From assembly GCA_023436065.1 (NCBI GenBank), contig JAEZKU010000019.1:1-14364 (forward strand): 14,364 bases of DNA, given 5' to 3'. Both the position numbers and the translations under genes were made by a program. Source of the DNA: Bacillota bacterium. GTDB taxonomy: Bacteria; Bacillota; Clostridia; Lachnospirales; Lachnospiraceae. This document shows, in pieces, positions 6,985-12,630 of the stretch. The notes beneath the pieces were generated by a model that ran no database searches, was not told the DNA's origin, and saw only the letters and a list, made by a program, of their open reading frames with translations. Within the stretch, counting starts at the first letter, position 1; the number at the start of each line of letters is the position of its first letter.

Positions 6985-7401
6985 TCAACTATTGGCTTTT
7001 GAGCAATGCGCTCTATGTAGATGTATCATAGGTATAAGCACAAGTAGAAACTCAGTGCTGAAAGCAACAACCAGCCATAGTTGTAAACCGGACGGCCATG
7101 GCCAAACGAGCTGTATGATGATTCTTGCTAACCAAACAAGCGTATAAAACGCATAAAAAAGCTTTAATTCCTTTGAACCATCAAACAATTTCTTTTGCAC
7201 AAAGATGAGCAGCAAACTAAACCCTGCTAAGAAAAATGAAAAACAGAAATTTATATAGTTAATAGATTGGTAAATTTCCGTTGGAGCGTCCGGTATATAG
7301 GAAAACCATTGTGATAAATACGGTGCAAAAAAGTGCCATAACCCAACCATACAGCCGATTATACAAGCAATGTTAAAGAATACCTTTGAAATTTTGGTCA
7401 T
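6985..7401 (-). CDS. Four-TM hypothetical membrane protein
   Basis: A 138-residue protein from ATG 7401 (MTKISKVFFNIACIIG), preferred over a GTG four codons earlier because GAGGT sits 5 nt before the ATG and overlaps that GTG. Four hydrophobic segments are visible: FFNIACIIGCMVGLW, INFCFSFFLAGFSLLLIFV, LFYAFYTLVWLARIIIQLV and LWLVVAFSTEFLLVLIPMI, ending in a His-rich tail (HLHRAHCSKANS). I do not recognise a characterised family. Its start lies 48 bases after the CPBP gene stop on the same strand, with an extended -10 sequence between them, so it may have its own promoter as well as read-through. Its neighbours suggest membrane or stress biology, no more. Confidence 0.75.
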   Translation of the reverse strand: MTKISKVFFNIACIIGCMVGLWHFFAPYLSQWFSYIPDAPTEIYQSINYINFCFSFFLAGFSLLLIFVQKKLFDGSKELKLFYAFYTLVWLARIIIQLVWPWPSGLQLWLVVAFSTEFLLVLIPMIHLHRAHCSKANS

Positions 7402-7429
7402 TTTATACCTCACAAATTATAGTTTCTGA

Positions 7430-7438
7430 ATTATAGCA
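7430..7438 (-). promoter_or_regulatory. Extended -10 promoter for the four-TM gene
   Basis: Minus strand TGCTATAAT: TG at 7437-7438 and TATAAT at 7430-7435. There is no good -35, as is usual for extended -10 promoters. A second TATAAT lies at 7417-7422, closer to the gene. The start site would be about 20 nt before the ATG. Confidence 0.45.
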
Positions 7439-7449
7439 AATCGGGCAGA

Positions 7450-8133
7450 TTATAGTATGGCAACCCAAACTACAATAAGAGCATCATACACACCGTGCGC
7501 AACAATTAGAGAGAACAATGTACAGCCTTTGATCCGCTCCCTACATATACAATAGATAAACCCGAGAAACGCCGTCATAAAAACCTGAATGATATTGCCG
7601 TTAAATATATGAAACAGCCCAAACAATGCGGACGATATTATGATAGCAAACCACTTAGGGTTTTTGATTTGCAGCAACTTATGATATATGTAACCGCGGA
7701 AAATCAACTCTTCAGCAAGGGCAACCCCAAATATAGCGTACACAAATTGATAGGTAAATTGCCATAGCTCTGTATAAGATGTGCTTCCGATCATTTCTTT
7801 TAAGCCAAGTAAAATGGGCAAAACAGTTAAAACCAACGACATGGAAACGGCAAGCAGTATACCAATGCTTATTTGAAGAGGAATTCTTTCTTTTACGAAA
7901 CCTAGATCACTTAATTTTTCCTTATTCAAAGCCATGAGTATCCCCGCAACGAGGAATAGCAGCCATTGTGTGATTATCATAAGAATCATGCGCAACGGTA
8001 GGGCAAATGACATCAGCAAATGTTGGTTAAACATAACTAAACCAAACACGGTGATAAATGTGCCGACGACGGCTATTAAAAGCTGCAGAACCGCCGACTT
8101 TTTTAGGTTGCGTACCTCTAAACCTTGATTCAC
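7450..8133 (-). CDS. CPBP-family intramembrane metalloprotease
   Basis: A 227-residue polytopic protein with all three family motifs: EELIFRGY (E141, E142, R146), FGLFH (F171...H175) and HGVYD (H213, D217). These are the catalytic and metal-binding sites of the Rce1/Abi fold, so it should be active, unlike the paralogue at 1325-2113. Such proteases process prenylated or peptide substrates in the membrane and often serve in bacteriocin self-immunity; the substrate is unknown here. Start choice: a GTG at 8139 lies only 1 nt from the GGAG ribosome site, while the next in-frame GTG (8131-8133) has 7 nt spacing and is preferred. The nearby ATG at 8135 is out of frame (ATGTGA). It is first in a probable operon with the four-TM and XRE genes. 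Confidence 0.92.
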   Translation of the reverse strand: MNQGLEVRNLKKSAVLQLLIAVVGTFITVFGLVMFNQHLLMSFALPLRMILMIITQWLLFLVAGILMALNKEKLSDLGFVKERIPLQISIGILLAVSMSLVLTVLPILLGLKEMIGSTSYTELWQFTYQFVYAIFGVALAEELIFRGYIYHKLLQIKNPKWFAIIISSALFGLFHIFNGNIIQVFMTAFLGFIYCICRERIKGCTLFSLIVAHGVYDALIVVWVAIL

Positions 8134-8186
8134 ATCCACACTCCGTTTCTATATAATTCCTATGATAGAATAGTATTTCCTTCGAC

Positions 8187-8211
8187 ATTATACCATACGT
8201 TTTTATGGTAT
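8187..8211 (-). promoter_or_regulatory. Extended -10 promoter with overlapping inverted repeat
   Basis: Minus strand TGGTATAAT gives an extended -10 (TATAAT at 8187-8192) about 54 bases before the CPBP start. A 7-bp perfect inverted repeat, ATACCAT (8190-8196) and ATGGTAT (8205-8211), overlaps the -10 and the spacer, the right place for a repressor site. The rest of 8140-8300 holds no gene I can support. Confidence 0.45.
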
Positions 8212-8301
8212 TCGGGAATTTTGCGCACATTTGAGAGAGTAATAAGATAATCCATTCTTCGATTGGCCAAATGTAGTGCCGATCCTTGCCACTACCAAAG
8301 C

Positions 8302-8338
8302 AAAAACAGAAGCTGCTTTTGATGCAGCTTCCGTTTTT
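8302..8338 (-). terminator. Strong intrinsic terminator of the RidA-fusion gene
   Basis: Stem GAAGCTGC (8309-8316) and GCAGCTTC (8324-8331), extended past one mismatch by AAAAAC/GTTTTT, with loop TTTTGAT. On the minus strand the stem runs directly into a GTTTTTG tract 28 bases after the gene's stop. A and T tracts on both sides mean it could work in both directions. Confidence 0.85.
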
Positions 8339-8366
8339 ATGGTTATGTAATTCCAGATTTATCGGT

Positions 8367-9647
8367 TTACAAGCAAATGCCTTTGGGTGGTGTTCCTTCA
8401 GCGTTTGATACAACTGCATCGATTTGGATTGAGGCATCATTTTGTAAAGCTGATACGCCAACCGTTCTCCGTGCAGGAACCCCGCCCGGGAAGAAGGTTG
8501 TATAAACTTCGTCTACAGCAGCAATATCTTCGATATTCTTAAGGAAAATATTCACCTTAACCACATCGTCCATAACGTGATTGATGCTTTCTAAAATTGC
8601 CTTGACGTTGTTTAAGCACTGCGCAGCCTGCTCTTTAATGCCACCGGCTATCATTTTATTGGTTTTGGGGTCAACAGGTAGTTGCGCGGAAATATTATTG
8701 TAATGGGAAAACGCTACGGTTTGTGTAGACAATGAGCACTTCGGTGCATTATCCGTATTGTTTGCCTTTATTACGATGCCGTGCCTATCTTCAACAAGCT
8801 GCGGAGGGGTACCGTCTCCGTGTGACACAACTGCTTCAATTTGCACCAACGCATCCATAGGCAAAGCTAAAGCCGCAACAGTTGTCCGCGCAGGAACATA
8901 GGCATATGCCCTGGCGATAGCTGAATCCGGGAAAAATGTTTTGTACACCTCGTTTACGGCATCCATATCCGAGAGGTTTTTCAGGAAGATGTTTATTTTA
9001 ACGATATCGTCAAAAGGAACGTCAATGCTTTCTAAAATTGCCTTAATGTTTTTTAAGCACTGCGCGGCCTGCTCTTTTACACCGCCGGTGACCAACTTGC
9101 CGGATTTCGGGTCAATAGGTAATTGCGCCGAAAGATTGTTGTAATGCGAGAAAGCAACAGTTTGTGTTGATAGACAGCATGTGGGTGCATTTGCCGTGTT
9201 GTTGGTAAGTTTAATAAGGTCGCCTGCCTGCGGTGCATTTGGAATTGTACCTTCGCCGTTAGAAACAACCGCTTCAATTTGTACCAAAGCACCCATAGGT
9301 AAAGCTGCAACCGCAGCTTGCGTCATCGTAGGAACATACGTTGGAAAGTATGTTTTATAAACCTCGCCTACAGCGTCCAAATCTTTAATGTTCGTAACGA
9401 ACACGGTAATTCTTACAACATCGCTCATGCAATGGTTGATGCTTTCTAAAATTGCCTTGATGTTGTTTAAGCACTGTTCCGCCTGCTCTTTTATACCACC
9501 CTCTACCAATTGATTGGTTTTGGGGTTGATGGGTAATTGAGCTGAAATGTGATTGTAGTGGGAGAAAGCTACCGTTTGTGAATACAGGCCGATACTTTGG
9601 GGAGCATTTTGAGTGTTTCTTGCTAATACTGCGTTATAACCGCTCAT
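8367..9647 (-). CDS. Triple RidA-domain fusion protein
   Basis: A 426-residue cytosolic protein made of three RidA (YjgF/YER057c/UK114) domains in tandem, at about 10-136, 148-282 and 295-421. Each has the same opening (QTVAFSHYN, ISAQLP or LSAQLP, then a DPK/NPK turn), a middle with KAILESI, and an ending like ALVQIEAVVS. Single RidA proteins are about 125-130 residues, form trimers and hydrolyse reactive imines/enamines at subunit interfaces. One chain could here make the whole trimer. The substrate-binding Arg of VPAR is present in domains 2 (R254) and 3 (R393) but replaced in domain 1 (VPTM, 105-108). The Glu of QIEAVV is E125, E271 and D410. Domain 2 has an insertion near DSAIARAYAY. ATG 9647 has AAGGAG 8 nt upstream. 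A terminator follows, and a structured leader precedes. Confidence 0.93.
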   Translation of the reverse strand: MSGYNAVLARNTQNAPQSIGLYSQTVAFSHYNHISAQLPINPKTNQLVEGGIKEQAEQCLNNIKAILESINHCMSDVVRITVFVTNIKDLDAVGEVYKTYFPTYVPTMTQAAVAALPMGALVQIEAVVSNGEGTIPNAPQAGDLIKLTNNTANAPTCCLSTQTVAFSHYNNLSAQLPIDPKSGKLVTGGVKEQAAQCLKNIKAILESIDVPFDDIVKINIFLKNLSDMDAVNEVYKTFFPDSAIARAYAYVPARTTVAALALPMDALVQIEAVVSHGDGTPPQLVEDRHGIVIKANNTDNAPKCSLSTQTVAFSHYNNISAQLPVDPKTNKMIAGGIKEQAAQCLNNVKAILESINHVMDDVVKVNIFLKNIEDIAAVDEVYTTFFPGGVPARRTVGVSALQNDASIQIDAVVSNAEGTPPKGICL

Positions 9648-9732
9648 GATATGTTCTCCTTAAAAAATAGTGTTAACTCAAGTTTCGACCGTAAGAACCA
9701 GTCTAAACCACTAAATAAATAGCAACTTTTTC

Positions 9733-9790
9733 AAAAAAATAAAATCCGGCTGTTCCGTGATCGCAAATACGAAAAACGGAATCCAGATTT
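9733..9790 (-). terminator. Terminator hairpin within the RidA-fusion leader
   Basis: Minus strand: AAATCTGG, one unpaired A, TTCCGT, a 17-nt loop, ACGGAA, CAG, then CCGGATTT, followed by TATTTTTTT. The two stem parts are 8 bp (with one U-G) and 6 bp. It stands about 85 bases before the RidA start, in the gene's own orientation and with a promoter upstream, so it would cut transcription before the gene unless an alternative structure forms. Confidence 0.75.
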
Positions 9791-9900
9791 CGTTTTTGAG
9801 CAAATGATATTTAGTTTAACTCTCAGCCTAGTTCTATCAGGGCTTTACGCCTGATTTGCACAGCTAAACTTGAGCCGGCAACCCTCAAAGTGGTTACTTT
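9791..9900 (-). ncRNA. Structured 5' leader, candidate riboswitch or attenuator (or independent sRNA)
   Basis: From the promoter, the minus-strand RNA shows in order: hairpin CAAAGT-AACC-ACTTTG; a TTGAG...CTCAA hairpin with GGTTGCCGG loop; and a closing helix AGTTTA...TAAACT, continued by AGC/GCT, around an inner hairpin TCAGG...CCTGA whose loop contains GTAAA. The 9-nt CTCAAGTTT (9866-9874) is exactly complementary to AAACTTGAG (9677-9685) near the RidA ribosome site, so it can pair locally or at long range. Mutually exclusive helices upstream of a terminator are the hallmark of attenuation. I could not match it to a known riboswitch class. It may instead be a separate small RNA ending at the terminator. 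Confidence 0.55.
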
Positions 9901-9905
9901 GTGTA

Positions 9906-9914
9906 ATTATAGCA
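9906..9914 (-). promoter_or_regulatory. Extended -10 promoter of the RidA leader
   Basis: Minus strand TGCTATAAT (TATAAT at 9906-9911, TG at 9913-9914). The same nonamer precedes the four-TM gene and the SatD gene. The -35 region (TAGTAA, 9929-9934) is weak. Transcription would begin around 9899, at the first hairpin of the leader. Confidence 0.6.
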
Positions 9915-10050
9915 GGTTGTCTATATTTTTACTACATGTTTCTTATGAAGTACTTTGCAATACGCAGACGGAAATTTTCCTCACTACCTTCCGTCAGCAT
10001 TCCCCGGTTGATACTCCGAAAATTTATCTCGACCTAGCGAGTTTAATATT

Positions 10051-10105
10051 GGCTCCCTCTGATGAGTGAGCTGTCTGCACGCGAGCGGGCTGACTGAGGG
10101 AGAGA
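10051..10105. repeat. Palindromic repeat, module A copy 1
   Basis: Starts GGCTCCCTCTGATGAGTGAG and ends GCGGGCTGACTGAGGGAGAG. The module has a hairpin of CTCCCTC and GAGGGAG; in this copy the stem has one mismatch (GAGTGAG). Nothing recognisable lies in 9935-10050. Confidence 0.8.
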
Positions 10106-10115
10106 CGTGTTAACC

Positions 10116-10253
10116 GGCTCCCTCTGACGAGGGAGCTGTCTGCATGCAAGCGGGCTGACTGAGGGAGAGATACTTTTAGGCTTTCAAAATCTCTCCCTCC
10201 GTCACGGCTGCGCGTCCGGCGCAACCGTGCCACCTCCCTCGTCAGAGGGAGGC
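10116..10253. repeat. Composite palindromic repeat A2-spacer-B1
   Basis: Module A (10116-10170), a spacer containing GGCTTTCAAAAT, then module B (10191-10253). The end of A (GAGGGAGAGAT) is the exact reverse complement of the start of B (ATCTCTCCCTC). B also contains the stem CACGG.TGCGC / GCGCA.CCGTG and the closing hairpin CCTCCCTC-GTCA-GAGGGAGG. This is the fullest copy in the window. Confidence 0.85.
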
Positions 10254-10260
10254 ACTTTTT

Positions 10261-10304
10261 ATGTATCGAAAAAGTTTCCCAGCGCCACTTTTTTGGCTAT
10301 CTTC
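10261..10304. repeat. 44-bp flank repeat, copy 1 (copy 2 at 10951)
   Basis: Begins ATGTATCGAAAAAGTTTCCC and continues AGCGCCACTTTTTT; it leads directly into module A3. The second copy leads directly into another GGCTCCCTCT module, so this flank is part of a longer repeat. Confidence 0.65.
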
Positions 10305-10414
10305 GGCTCCCTCTGATGAGGGAGCTGTCTGCACGCGAGCGGGCTGACTGAGGGAGAGATACTTTTTGGCTTTCAAAATCTCTCCCTCCGTCACGGCTGT
10401 GCGTCAGAGGGAGC
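10305..10414. repeat. Composite palindromic repeat A3-spacer-B2 (B2 internally deleted)
   Basis: A3 (10305-10359) is near-identical to the other A copies, followed by the same spacer and then a shortened B (10380-10414). B2 lacks about 27 bases between two CGT triplets. Read on the minus strand, B2 supplies the last codons (APSDAQP) and stop of the DUF559 gene. Confidence 0.8.
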
Positions 10415-10765
10415 AATAGACGTTTGTACTGCAAGATCGATCATCTCGCAAACACCATAGAAGTTACAGTCTATATCGACGTTGCAGATTCTCAACACCT
10501 TAAGACGCATTGCTTCAAGCGCCTTGGTACGTTCCATGTCTTTTTTTGCATGTTCCGGATCGTAATGCCCGTTGCCATCGAGTTCAATAACAAGCCCTGC
10601 TTTTGCACAATAGAAATCTGCAATATAGTTGCCGAGGGCTTTTTGCCTTTGGAAACGTACGGGATAGTTGCGAAGAAATTCATACCAGAGCTTACGCTCC
10701 CACGGGGTCATATTCTTTCGCAGTGCTTTGGCGAGAGGAATGTTGTTTTTGTTATATGCTTTCAA
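10391..10765 (-). CDS. DUF559 (Vsr-like) endonuclease-domain protein
   Basis: About 124 residues, a normal length for single-domain DUF559 proteins of the PD-(D/E)xK nuclease superfamily. Motifs in order: MTPWERKLWYEFLR, VRFQRQKALGNYIADFY (catalytic-type Asp in IADFY), LVIELDGNGHY (E and D plus His), DMERTKAL and VLRICNVDI. This is the family pattern of DFYc...IELDG..H...D..R..L...vlR..N. The start is TTG 10765: GGAGG (10774-10778) lies 8 nt upstream, inside repeat B3. GTG 10783 is an alternative within the repeat. The C-terminus APSDAQP and the stop lie in repeat B2. So the gene fills the space between two repeat copies. The cellular role of DUF559 proteins is not established; DNA cleavage is inferred. 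Confidence 0.88.
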   Translation of the reverse strand: MKAYNKNNIPLAKALRKNMTPWERKLWYEFLRNYPVRFQRQKALGNYIADFYCAKAGLVIELDGNGHYDPEHAKKDMERTKALEAMRLKVLRICNVDIDCNFYGVCEMIDLAVQTSIAPSDAQP

Positions 10766-10831
10766 AATCTCTCCCTCCGTCACGGCTGCGCGTCCGGCGC
10801 AGCCGTGCCACCTCCCTCGTCAGAGGAAGGC
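10757..10831. repeat. Palindromic repeat module B3 with spacer remnant
   Basis: GCTTTCAAAAT (spacer, 10757-10767) followed by a full B module (10769-10831), nearly identical to B1 except CAGCCGTG for CAACCGTG and a G-to-A change in the last hairpin. On the minus strand it carries the ribosome site and TTG start of the DUF559 gene. The next 120 bases hold nothing recognisable. Confidence 0.85.
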
Positions 10832-10950
10832 ATACCTTTAAATTTGATTTATATGGGTACAGCATAAATCGTCCCGCTTTTTCCAAAGCATAACAAACGG
10901 AAGAGCGTACCGCAACAGTTCTCTGTCACACCACGCCCTTGGATGCATTT

Positions 10951-11016
10951 ATGTATCAAAAAAGTTCCCCAGAGCCACTTTCTTAACAAGCTCCGGCTCC
11001 CTCTAATGAGGGAGGC
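10951..11016. repeat. Flank repeat copy 2 with short A-like hairpin
   Basis: ATGTATCAAAAAAGTTCCCC and AGAGCCACTTTCTT match 10261-10294 with few changes, then GGCTCCCTCTAATGAGGG (10995-11012) gives one palindromic hairpin and stops. It lies just downstream of the oxidase remnant's stop codon. Confidence 0.65.
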
Positions 11017-11025
11017 ACAAACATC

Positions 11026-11197
11026 TCAGACCCCTTTACTTACAAAATCCCTTTTATCGCTATCCTCCAAATCGAGCCCCAGCGTGCCTCCGGGATTCAT
11101 AATTTTTTTCGGGTCAAAATGGCGCTTGAGCGTGCGATAAACTTCCATTTCGTTTTGTCCTATCTGCACCTCAAGCCATGGTGCGGTCATTTTACCA
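11026..11197 (-). pseudogene. 3' remnant of an FAD-linked oxidase gene
   Basis: Reads KMTAPWLEVQIGQNEMEVYR, then a stretch with HFDPKKIMNPGGTLGLDLED and the end KRDFVSKGV plus stop. This is the same C-terminus as the oxidase at 13641-14364 (ending KRDFVSGR). By hand the two DNA segments differ at about 18 of 156 bases, and most changes are silent, so both copies were under selection until recently. Homology stops at 11196-11197, exactly where the 224-bp element starts, and does not resume beyond it. The rest of this paralogue is missing. A reading frame runs on through the element, but the protein it adds is an artefact of fusion. Confidence 0.85.
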
Positions 11198-11420
11198 AAA
11201 GTCACGGGGACGGTTCTCGCGTCTTGACAAGTGTCACCTCCGATCCTACACGACCGGTTTCCGGCTAATACCCTCGGAGCGGAAGATATAGTATATCTTC
11301 TTAAGAAGGGTAAACATCTTTGTTCTGCCCGACAGCTATCCATGCCATCCGGGCTAAGCAAGGCATATATGGAAAAAGTGATTAGAAAGAAAAGACAGGA
11401 GAACCGTCCCTTTGTCTTTT
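11197..11420. mobile_element. 224-bp non-autonomous element with terminal inverted repeats
   Basis: The ends are GGGACGGTTCTC (11207-11218) and GAGAACCGTCCC (11399-11410), a perfect 12-bp inverted repeat. With AAAAGTCACG outside on the left and CTTTGTCTTTT on the right it extends to about 24 bp with three mismatches. GGGACGGTTCT-type ends are frequent in Clostridia and related groups and, as I recall, accompany REP-type Y1 transposase elements. A plus-strand reading near the right end (LLKKGKHLCSARQLSMPSGL, then MEKVIRKKRQ) could be a relic of a transposase C-terminus; that is a guess. No full transposase is present. The left end abuts the oxidase remnant. Confidence 0.65.
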
Positions 11421-11823
11421 TTTGGCGCATATTTATATAATCAACAAAAGGTCGAGGTCAGAAAACTGATAATCTAGCTCATATCTTTCTTTTCAGCTCA
11501 TTTGATATCAGAAAGTGCAGAAAGTGTGCCCTGCAGTTCCTAATGAGTCATAGCTTTCCCTTGTTTGTCATCTTTCTTTTCATTATGTGTCAGCTGAACA
11601 TAAAAGCAATGCAGAACCATACCCTAATAGAATGGCTTAATGCATTGCTACGAGCACCATGGCTGGGGGTGCCGGGATACTATGAGCTGCCTGTTCGGTG
11701 GATAATTGATGGTGATGTAGAACCATGACATAAGGCACTCCACGGAATAGACGTAGGGCGCCTTGATTAATAATAAATAGTCTTATATAAACCGCTTAAC
11801 TGATTATTTTATAAGATTATGAA
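11421..11823. other. Intergenic stretch without a supported gene
   Basis: A plus-strand 61-codon frame at 11543-11728 (with MQNHTLIEWLNALLRAPWLG inside it) has no clear ribosome site and no family I recognise, so I do not call it. No hairpin or promoter of note was seen. Confidence 0.5.
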
Positions 11824-11891
11824 GGGTTGCAGCATAATACGCAACCTAATAATACTGCATTATTTGTTTGCAACCTTTAAAGATTGCAAAC
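11824..11891. repeat. Two GGTTGC-type hairpins at the 3' end of the SatD/DUF3307 operon
   Basis: First: GGTTGC (11825-11830), 10-nt gap, GCAACC (11841-11846). Second: GTTTGCAA (11866-11873), CCTTTAAAGA, TTGCAAAC (11884-11891), a perfect 8-bp stem touching the DUF3307 stop codon. On the minus strand the second hairpin is followed by AAATAATG, not a T-tract, so a canonical terminator is doubtful. Similar GGTTGC boxes stand at the other end of the operon. Confidence 0.6.
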
Positions 11892-11892
11892 A

Positions 11893-12621
11893 CTATAGTA
11901 ATTGTTTCAATATAATAGTCGTAATAAAAGCAATGATTGCACTTGTTAACGTTCCAACTAAATACTTTTCCGCGAAATTTCTATCTTCAAGTTGTTTATA
12001 ACGAGCAATACTTTTTGCGGTTAATACAAATCCTATTGCGCCAAATTGATTGCATAAAACTAAAGACGCAATAATAACCCGTTCTAGCTTTCCAATTATT
12101 CGACCTATTTGCGGATCATTATCCTCACAAATACTGCTTTGTTTATCAATAATATATGAGAACATTTTTTTTATAAAAACAGCAACCGGGTCCCATATTA
12201 TAACAAGAATTGAAGAGTAAATGATTAGATTTTCAAAATAAACCCATTTTCCGATATATTCGTAGATCTGATTTGTTCTTACACTTAAGCTAAAAATATA
12301 GTATATAACGACAATAATCACAATATGAAATATCTGATCTATAATAAAAGATGTAAATGCATATATTCTATTAGTAAATTTCTTGTCTAGTATAGTTCTA
12401 ATCCAATCGATGCAAAAATGGGATGTAATAATAATAATATAAGGTAGAACTGCACTACTAAATTTCACAAAAGGAAAAATAGCTATGCAAAATGTACCTG
12501 CATAAATTAAAGAATGAATAATGAGAAACTTAAATTTATTTATCTTTTTCTCGGCTAATTTCGTAGACTGAAAACTAAAATCGGCAAGAAAATGAGCTAT
12601 AAGGAGTATGTATAAAATCAT
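11893..12621 (-). CDS. DUF3307 family integral membrane protein
   Basis: A 242-residue protein with about six or seven membrane segments. Family marks seen: an opening helix with LLIAHFLADFSFQSTKLAEK (H10, D14, Q18), HS in helix 2 (H36), a SHFCIDWIR motif (H68, D72), IDQIFH (D95, Q96, H99), and a C-terminal half with IGRIIGKLERVIIASLV then AIGFVLTAKSIARYKQLEDR. The conserved His/Asp residues at membrane faces hint at metal binding or catalysis, but no function is established for DUF3307 that I know of. ATG 12621 has AGAGGT upstream and begins 9 bases after the SatD stop, so the two form an operon. This SatD-DUF3307 pairing recurs in bacteria, which suggests a functional couple. AT-rich. Confidence 0.88.
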   Translation of the reverse strand: MILYILLIAHFLADFSFQSTKLAEKKINKFKFLIIHSLIYAGTFCIAIFPFVKFSSAVLPYIIIITSHFCIDWIRTILDKKFTNRIYAFTSFIIDQIFHIVIIVVIYYIFSLSVRTNQIYEYIGKWVYFENLIIYSSILVIIWDPVAVFIKKMFSYIIDKQSSICEDNDPQIGRIIGKLERVIIASLVLCNQFGAIGFVLTAKSIARYKQLEDRNFAEKYLVGTLTSAIIAFITTIILKQLL

Positions 12622-12630
12622 ATTTACCTC

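Noticed and set aside
8027..8461. Minus-strand 144-codon frame across the CPBP/RidA gap
   Set aside because: It overlaps two well supported genes in another frame and spans a strong terminator.
9077..9310. Frame inside the RidA-fusion gene
   Set aside because: A shadow of the triple-domain gene in another frame.
9791..9900. Resemblance of the RidA leader to a cyclic-di-GMP-I or cobalamin riboswitch (GCGTAAAGCC, GTGCAAATC, GGGTTGCC)
   Set aside because: Short matches occur in the wrong order and the defining core helices and tetraloop receptor are not present.
10024..10233. Minus-strand 69-codon Arg/Ser-rich frame
   Set aside because: It lies entirely in palindromic repeats and its composition reflects the repeat, not a protein.
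10051..10414. CRISPR array from the repeated GGCTCCCTCT units
   Set aside because: Units are about 55-65 bp, internally palindromic, irregularly spaced and without uniform spacers or cas genes.
11026..11430. A 134-residue protein joining the element and the oxidase tail
   Set aside because: The N-terminal part is read from the inserted element in an arbitrary frame; only the C-terminal 53 or so residues are real oxidase sequence.
11543..11728. Plus-strand 61-codon frame as a gene
   Set aside because: No clear ribosome site, no recognisable family, and the surrounding DNA gives no support.
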